From Actinomycetospora straminea (lineage in GTDB: Bacteria; Actinomycetota; Actinomycetes; Mycobacteriales; Pseudonocardiaceae), in the NCBI RefSeq assembly GCF_028737255.1, contig NZ_JAQZAN010000019.1:82700-146699 (forward strand): 64,000 bases of DNA, written 5' to 3'. The notes under the pieces were generated by a model that was not told the origin of the DNA, did not search any database, and saw nothing but the letters and a program-made list of their open reading frames with translations. This document shows, in pieces, positions 60,495 to 64,000 of this stretch (positions are counted from its first letter, which is position 1; each line of letters starts with the position of its first letter). A program made the position numbers and the translations under genes.

Positions 60495-61198
60495 GCCGGC
60501 GCCTTCCGCAGGTGCGTGTCGAAGAACTGCAGGATGCGCCGCCAGGCGTCCTCGGCCGACGGCCGGTGCAGGCCGAGCCCGAGCACCGCGAGCGGCGCGG
60601 GCATCGGCTCGAGGAAGCTGTGGTTCGCGTCCGGGTAGGTCTTGACGTCGTGCTCGACGCCCAGCGCGGTGAGCGCCTGCTCGAGGCGTTCGGGGTGCCC
60701 GCGCAGCGACGGGTCCCTGCCCCCGAAGCTCGCCACGACCGGGCAGATGCCGGCGAGCTCGCGCTCGGCGTCGTCGGGGACCCGGCCGTAGTTCGGGGCC
60801 GCCGCGGCGTAGTCGTGACGGGCCGCGGAGAGCAGCGCGAAGCCGCCGCCCTGGCAGAAGCCGATCACCCCGACACGCCCGGTGCAGTCCTCGCGGCCGG
60901 CGAGCCAGGTGCGCGCGGCCTCGATGTCGTCGAAGACCGGGCCGGTGCCGGTGGTCATCGACTTCATGGTCGCGGCGATGCACCACGGGCCGCCGCCTCG
61001 CGCGGTGTAGAGCGCCGGCGCCACCGCGAGGTAGCCCGCCGCGGCCAGGCGCTCGGTGTGGTCGCGCAGCGTCCCGCGCAGGCCGAAGGCGTCCTGGAGC
61101 ACGACGACGCCCGGGAACGGGCCGTCGCCCACCGGCGGTTCGGCGAGGAACGCGGACTGGTGGCTGCCCGCGGAGGCGGGGATGTGCAGGTCGGGCAC
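60491..61198 (-). CDS. Dienelactone hydrolase-family protein
   Basis: The 235-residue alpha/beta hydrolase has the Cys nucleophile typical of the family in GFCQGGGFAL, Asp in FGGRDPSLRG and His in DANHSFLEP. ClcD-like enzymes open dienelactones in aromatic degradation, but many homologues act on other esters. GTG start at 61198. It diverges from the Ohr gene by 86 bases. Confidence 0.92.
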   Translation of the reverse strand: MPDLHIPASAGSHQSAFLAEPPVGDGPFPGVVVLQDAFGLRGTLRDHTERLAAAGYLAVAPALYTARGGGPWCIAATMKSMTTGTGPVFDDIEAARTWLAGREDCTGRVGVIGFCQGGGFALLSAARHDYAAAAPNYGRVPDDAERELAGICPVVASFGGRDPSLRGHPERLEQALTALGVEHDVKTYPDANHSFLEPMPAPLAVLGLGLHRPSAEDAWRRILQFFDTHLRKAPA

Positions 61199-61284
61199 GT
61201 CGGCACCCCAGACGGTTCGGCGCTGCTGGACGGCCGAGCCTCGCAGGAGCGGTGCGCCGCGGCCATCGCGGGTACGCCCATCGT

Positions 61285-61701
<417 letters not shown>

Positions 61702-61706
61702 GGTCG

Positions 61707-62693
61707 ATGGGCCACCCTCCGGGTGTGCGCCTCCCCCTCGGTCTCCGCGTCGTGGGCACGGCCCGCCGTCTGCTCGGCGGGTCGCTCGCCCACCTCGACC
61801 CCGCCGACGTCCCCGCCGCCCGGGCGGCCGTCCTGCGCCTGCAGCACGGTCCGCTCGGACGGGCGGTGATCGGCACCCCGCCGCGTGACGTCGTCGTCGA
61901 GGAGACGGTGCTGCCGACCGCGTCGGTGCCCGCGGGCCTGACGGTGCGCGTCTACCGGCCGCCGTCGACGCAGGCGCCGGCGCCGGTCGTCGTCAACCTC
62001 CACGGCGGCGGATTCGTGCAGGGCGACCTCGACCAGTCCGAGTGGTTCTGCGCGCACGTCGCGCGGGCGGCCGCGGCGGTCGTGGTGTCGGTGGACTACC
62101 GCCTCGCGCCCGAGCACCGCTTCCCGGTGCCCGCGCAGGACGCCTACGAGGCCGTCGAGGCGCTCGCCGCCACCCCGGGGCGCGTCGGGATCGACCCGGC
62201 GCGGATCGCGGTGATGGGCGACAGCGCGGGCGGCAACCTCGCCACCGTCGCCTGCCTCATGGCCCGCGACCGCCGCCGCGAGGGGCGCGAGGCGCCGGCG
62301 ATCGCGGCGCAGGTGCTCGTCTACCCGGGCGTCGAGATGGTCGACGTCCTGCCCTCGGAGCGGGCGATCCCGGTCGCGCCGATCCTGTCCGCCGCCGACA
62401 TCCGCGGCTTCCACGCGCTCTACCTCGGCGACGCCGACGGCACGCACCCCTACGCCTCGCCGCTGCGCGCCGACCTGCGCGGGCTCCCGCCGGCCCTGGT
62501 GCAGACCGCCGAGCACGACCCGCTGCGCGACCACGGCGAGCGCTACGCCGAGGCGCTCGACGCCGCCGACGTCCCGGTGCGCCACACCCGCTACCTCGGC
62601 GCCGCCCACGGCTACGTCGCCACCGGGGGCCTGACCCCGCGCACCTCGCTGCAGGCGGTCGCGGAGATCGGGGCGTTCCTGCGCGCCATGTGA
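61707..62693 (+). CDS. Alpha/beta hydrolase, hormone-sensitive-lipase type
   Basis: The 328-residue protein has the HSL-family oxyanion motif NLHGGGFVQGDL, catalytic Ser in MGDSAGGNLAT, Asp in QTAEHDPLRDHG and His in GAAHGYV. It starts five bases after the ohr stop (ATG 61707; a GTG at 61725 is possible). Carboxylester substrates are likely. A hairpin follows. Confidence 0.92.
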   Translation: MGHPPGVRLPLGLRVVGTARRLLGGSLAHLDPADVPAARAAVLRLQHGPLGRAVIGTPPRDVVVEETVLPTASVPAGLTVRVYRPPSTQAPAPVVVNLHGGGFVQGDLDQSEWFCAHVARAAAAVVVSVDYRLAPEHRFPVPAQDAYEAVEALAATPGRVGIDPARIAVMGDSAGGNLATVACLMARDRRREGREAPAIAAQVLVYPGVEMVDVLPSERAIPVAPILSAADIRGFHALYLGDADGTHPYASPLRADLRGLPPALVQTAEHDPLRDHGERYAEALDAADVPVRHTRYLGAAHGYVATGGLTPRTSLQAVAEIGAFLRAM

Positions 62694-62729
62694 GCGGAAT
62701 TCGCGGTCCTGACCGGGATTCCCGCTCAC
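62690..62729. terminator. Terminator hairpin
   Basis: GTGAGCGG pairs with CCGCTCAC with inner AAT/ATT and CGGT/ACCG pairing and a one-base bulge. It includes the stop codon of the hydrolase gene, in the manner of family A. Confidence 0.6.
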
Positions 62730-62777
62730 GTACGGTCCGGGGCCGGGGCTCAGGTGGCGGGGCTACCGTGGAGGCCC

Positions 62778-63422
62778 GTGACCCCCGACCCCGCCGCGCC
62801 GCCGCGCGCCGTGCTGCTCGGCGCCTGCGCGGGCGTCGTCGGGGTCGCGGCGCACGGCTCGGCCGGCGGGACGCTGCTCGTGTCCCCGGCCACCGTGCTG
62901 GTCACGCTCGCCGTCGTGCTGGTCACGGCCCTGCTCCGCCCGCGACGCGCGGGCCGCCTCGCCGCGGTGCTCGCCGCCGGGCAGCTCGCGATCCACCTCG
63001 CCACGCCGACCGACGGGCACGCCGGCCACCACGGGGTGCACGCCGCGCCGGACGGCGGGATGGTCCTCGCGCACGTCGCGGTCGCGGTGCTCGTCGCCCT
63101 CGGGTTCGCGCACGCCGACCGCGCCCTCGCGCGCGCCGTCCGGCGCCGCGTCACGACCTGGGCGCGGCGCCTCGCCGGTCCGCCGGTCCCGTCGGACCCG
63201 CCCCGCGTGCCGGCGGACCCGCCGGCGCCCACGGCTCGCCGGCGCCACGCCGTCGTCACCCACCACCCGCGTCGGGGACCGCCGTCGCCGCCCGAGGACC
63301 GGACGCCTCACCGCGTCCCGGACCGCGCCGCGACACCACCCCGATCCGGAAGGACCCCTGCATGCCCGCACCGCGGACCCCGTCCGCCCGTCCCCGCCGC
63401 GGCGTCCTCGCCGCCCTGCTGA
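62778..63422 (+). CDS. His-rich membrane protein next to CopC
   Basis: The 214-residue frame has four hydrophobic segments (LLGACAGVVGVAAHGSAGG, ATVLVTLAVVLVTALL, LAAVLAAGQLAIHLA, VAVAVLVALGFAHAD) with a His-rich loop (DGHAGHHGVH) that could bind copper. The last 60 residues are Pro/Arg-rich. It overlaps the CopC start by 61 bases in another frame, which is large, so its true end may be affected. GTG start. Copper-linked membrane partner is an inference from location. Confidence 0.6.
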   Translation: MTPDPAAPPRAVLLGACAGVVGVAAHGSAGGTLLVSPATVLVTLAVVLVTALLRPRRAGRLAAVLAAGQLAIHLATPTDGHAGHHGVHAAPDGGMVLAHVAVAVLVALGFAHADRALARAVRRRVTTWARRLAGPPVPSDPPRVPADPPAPTARRRHAVVTHHPRRGPPSPPEDRTPHRVPDRAATPPRSGRTPACPHRGPRPPVPAAASSPPC

Positions 63423-63979
63423 CCGGCCTGCTCGCGGTCTCCGCGCTGCTCGCCACCGCCGGCACCGCGAGCGCCCACGACGTCGTCACCGGCAGCGACC
63501 CGGCCGACGGCGCCACCCTCCCGACCGCGCCGACCAGCGTCTCGGTGACCTTCAGCGACGAGCCGCAGGGCAACCTGTCCACGCTGACCGTCGTCGGTCC
63601 CGACGGCGCCCGCCACGACGCCGGCCCGACGACCACGCAGGGCCAGGTCGTCACCGTGCCGGTGGGACCGCTGCCGCAGGCCGGCCGCTACGAGATCGGC
63701 TACCGCATCATCTCGAGCGACGGCCACCCGACGACCGGCTCGGTGGCCTTCGAGCTGACGACGCCGTCGGCGTCCTCGGCGGCTCCGGCGGGCACCGCGG
63801 CGGCCGCGCCGGGCACCCCGTCGGACCCCCACGCCGGCCACGAGGCCGCCCCGCCGTCGCCCGCCGCGGCGGCCGGCCCCGACGACGCGAGCGGCGGTGT
63901 GCCCGCCTGGGTGTTCGTCGTCATCGCGGTGGTCGTCGTCGGCGGGGCCGTCGCGCTGGTGCTGCGCCGGCGCGCCTGA
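63362..63979 (+). CDS. copC: CopC-type copper resistance protein
   Basis: The 205-residue protein has a signal peptide (GVLAALLTGLLAVSALLATA) then SAHDVVTGSDPADGATLPTAP, where the mature N-terminal His is the usual Cu(II) ligand. The beta-sandwich continues with VSVTFSDEP and SSDGHPTTGSVAFEL. A Ser/Pro/Ala linker with DPHAGHE leads to one C-terminal transmembrane helix (VPAWVFVVIAVVVVGGAVAL). It is a membrane-anchored periplasm-facing copper chaperone. No CopD follows within the window. Confidence 0.92.
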   Translation: MPAPRTPSARPRRGVLAALLTGLLAVSALLATAGTASAHDVVTGSDPADGATLPTAPTSVSVTFSDEPQGNLSTLTVVGPDGARHDAGPTTTQGQVVTVPVGPLPQAGRYEIGYRIISSDGHPTTGSVAFELTTPSASSAAPAGTAAAAPGTPSDPHAGHEAAPPSPAAAAGPDDASGGVPAWVFVVIAVVVVGGAVALVLRRRA

Positions 63980-64000
63980 GACCCGGCCCCGGGATCCGGA

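Overview
The window is about 64 kb of very GC-rich DNA with GTG starts, ATGA/GTGA gene overlaps, MarP, MatB, split MutA/MutB, a SigB/SigF-type sigma factor and DUF1206/DUF2267 proteins. This fits an actinobacterial chromosome. A member of the Pseudonocardiales is my inference; no rRNA marker is present to prove it. I see no phage, transposase, tRNA, rRNA or CRISPR array.

Left third (1-31.3 kb): propionyl/methylmalonyl-CoA metabolism comes first (meaB, mutA-mutB, and matB further on), with a carotenoid oxygenase and the acid-resistance protease MarP between. An XRE-cupin regulator diverges from a flavin oxidoreductase and methyltransferase across a perfect TTGCCA-N3-TGGCAA palindrome. Next come a two-component system diverging from a LolA-like protein plus ABC exporter, a DMT exporter diverging from an Lrp regulator, a glycosyltransferase, a diiron-type MBL protein, and a protocatechuate block (pcaH-pcaG-pobA with a divergent IclR regulator). 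A DUF2231-Rieske fusion, a fatty-acid desaturase and membrane proteins follow.

Middle (31.3-48.8 kb): a FUSC protein, a FAD-Rieske oxidoreductase, a sigma factor, hydrolases and a patatin. Then comes the most distinctive locus: a coenzyme-B12 diol/glycerol dehydratase operon (HbpS/PduO-C-like protein, small, large and medium subunits, reactivase large and small subunits). Upstream lie a GntR regulator and a divergent one-chain regulator carrying GAF, histidine-kinase-like ATPase, degenerate receiver and LuxR DNA-binding domains. No microcompartment shell gene is visible. Two GGGGA/TCCCC palindromes sit upstream of the operon and are good operator candidates.

Right third (48.8-64 kb): glycosyltransferases (two GT9, one GT4), MBL hydrolase, DUF2267 protein, aldehyde dehydrogenase, SDR, MerR regulator, CPBP protease, ChaB-like protein, HAD phosphatase, dienelactone hydrolase, Ohr, an alpha/beta hydrolase and a CopC-type copper protein.

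Across the window, gene ends are decorated by at least five families of short palindromic repeats (A-E below). Family B supplies the stop codons of two unrelated genes, family E sits in frame inside a glycosyltransferase gene, and family D flanks a possible small gene. These repeats and the dehydratase regulation are the least explained parts of the window.
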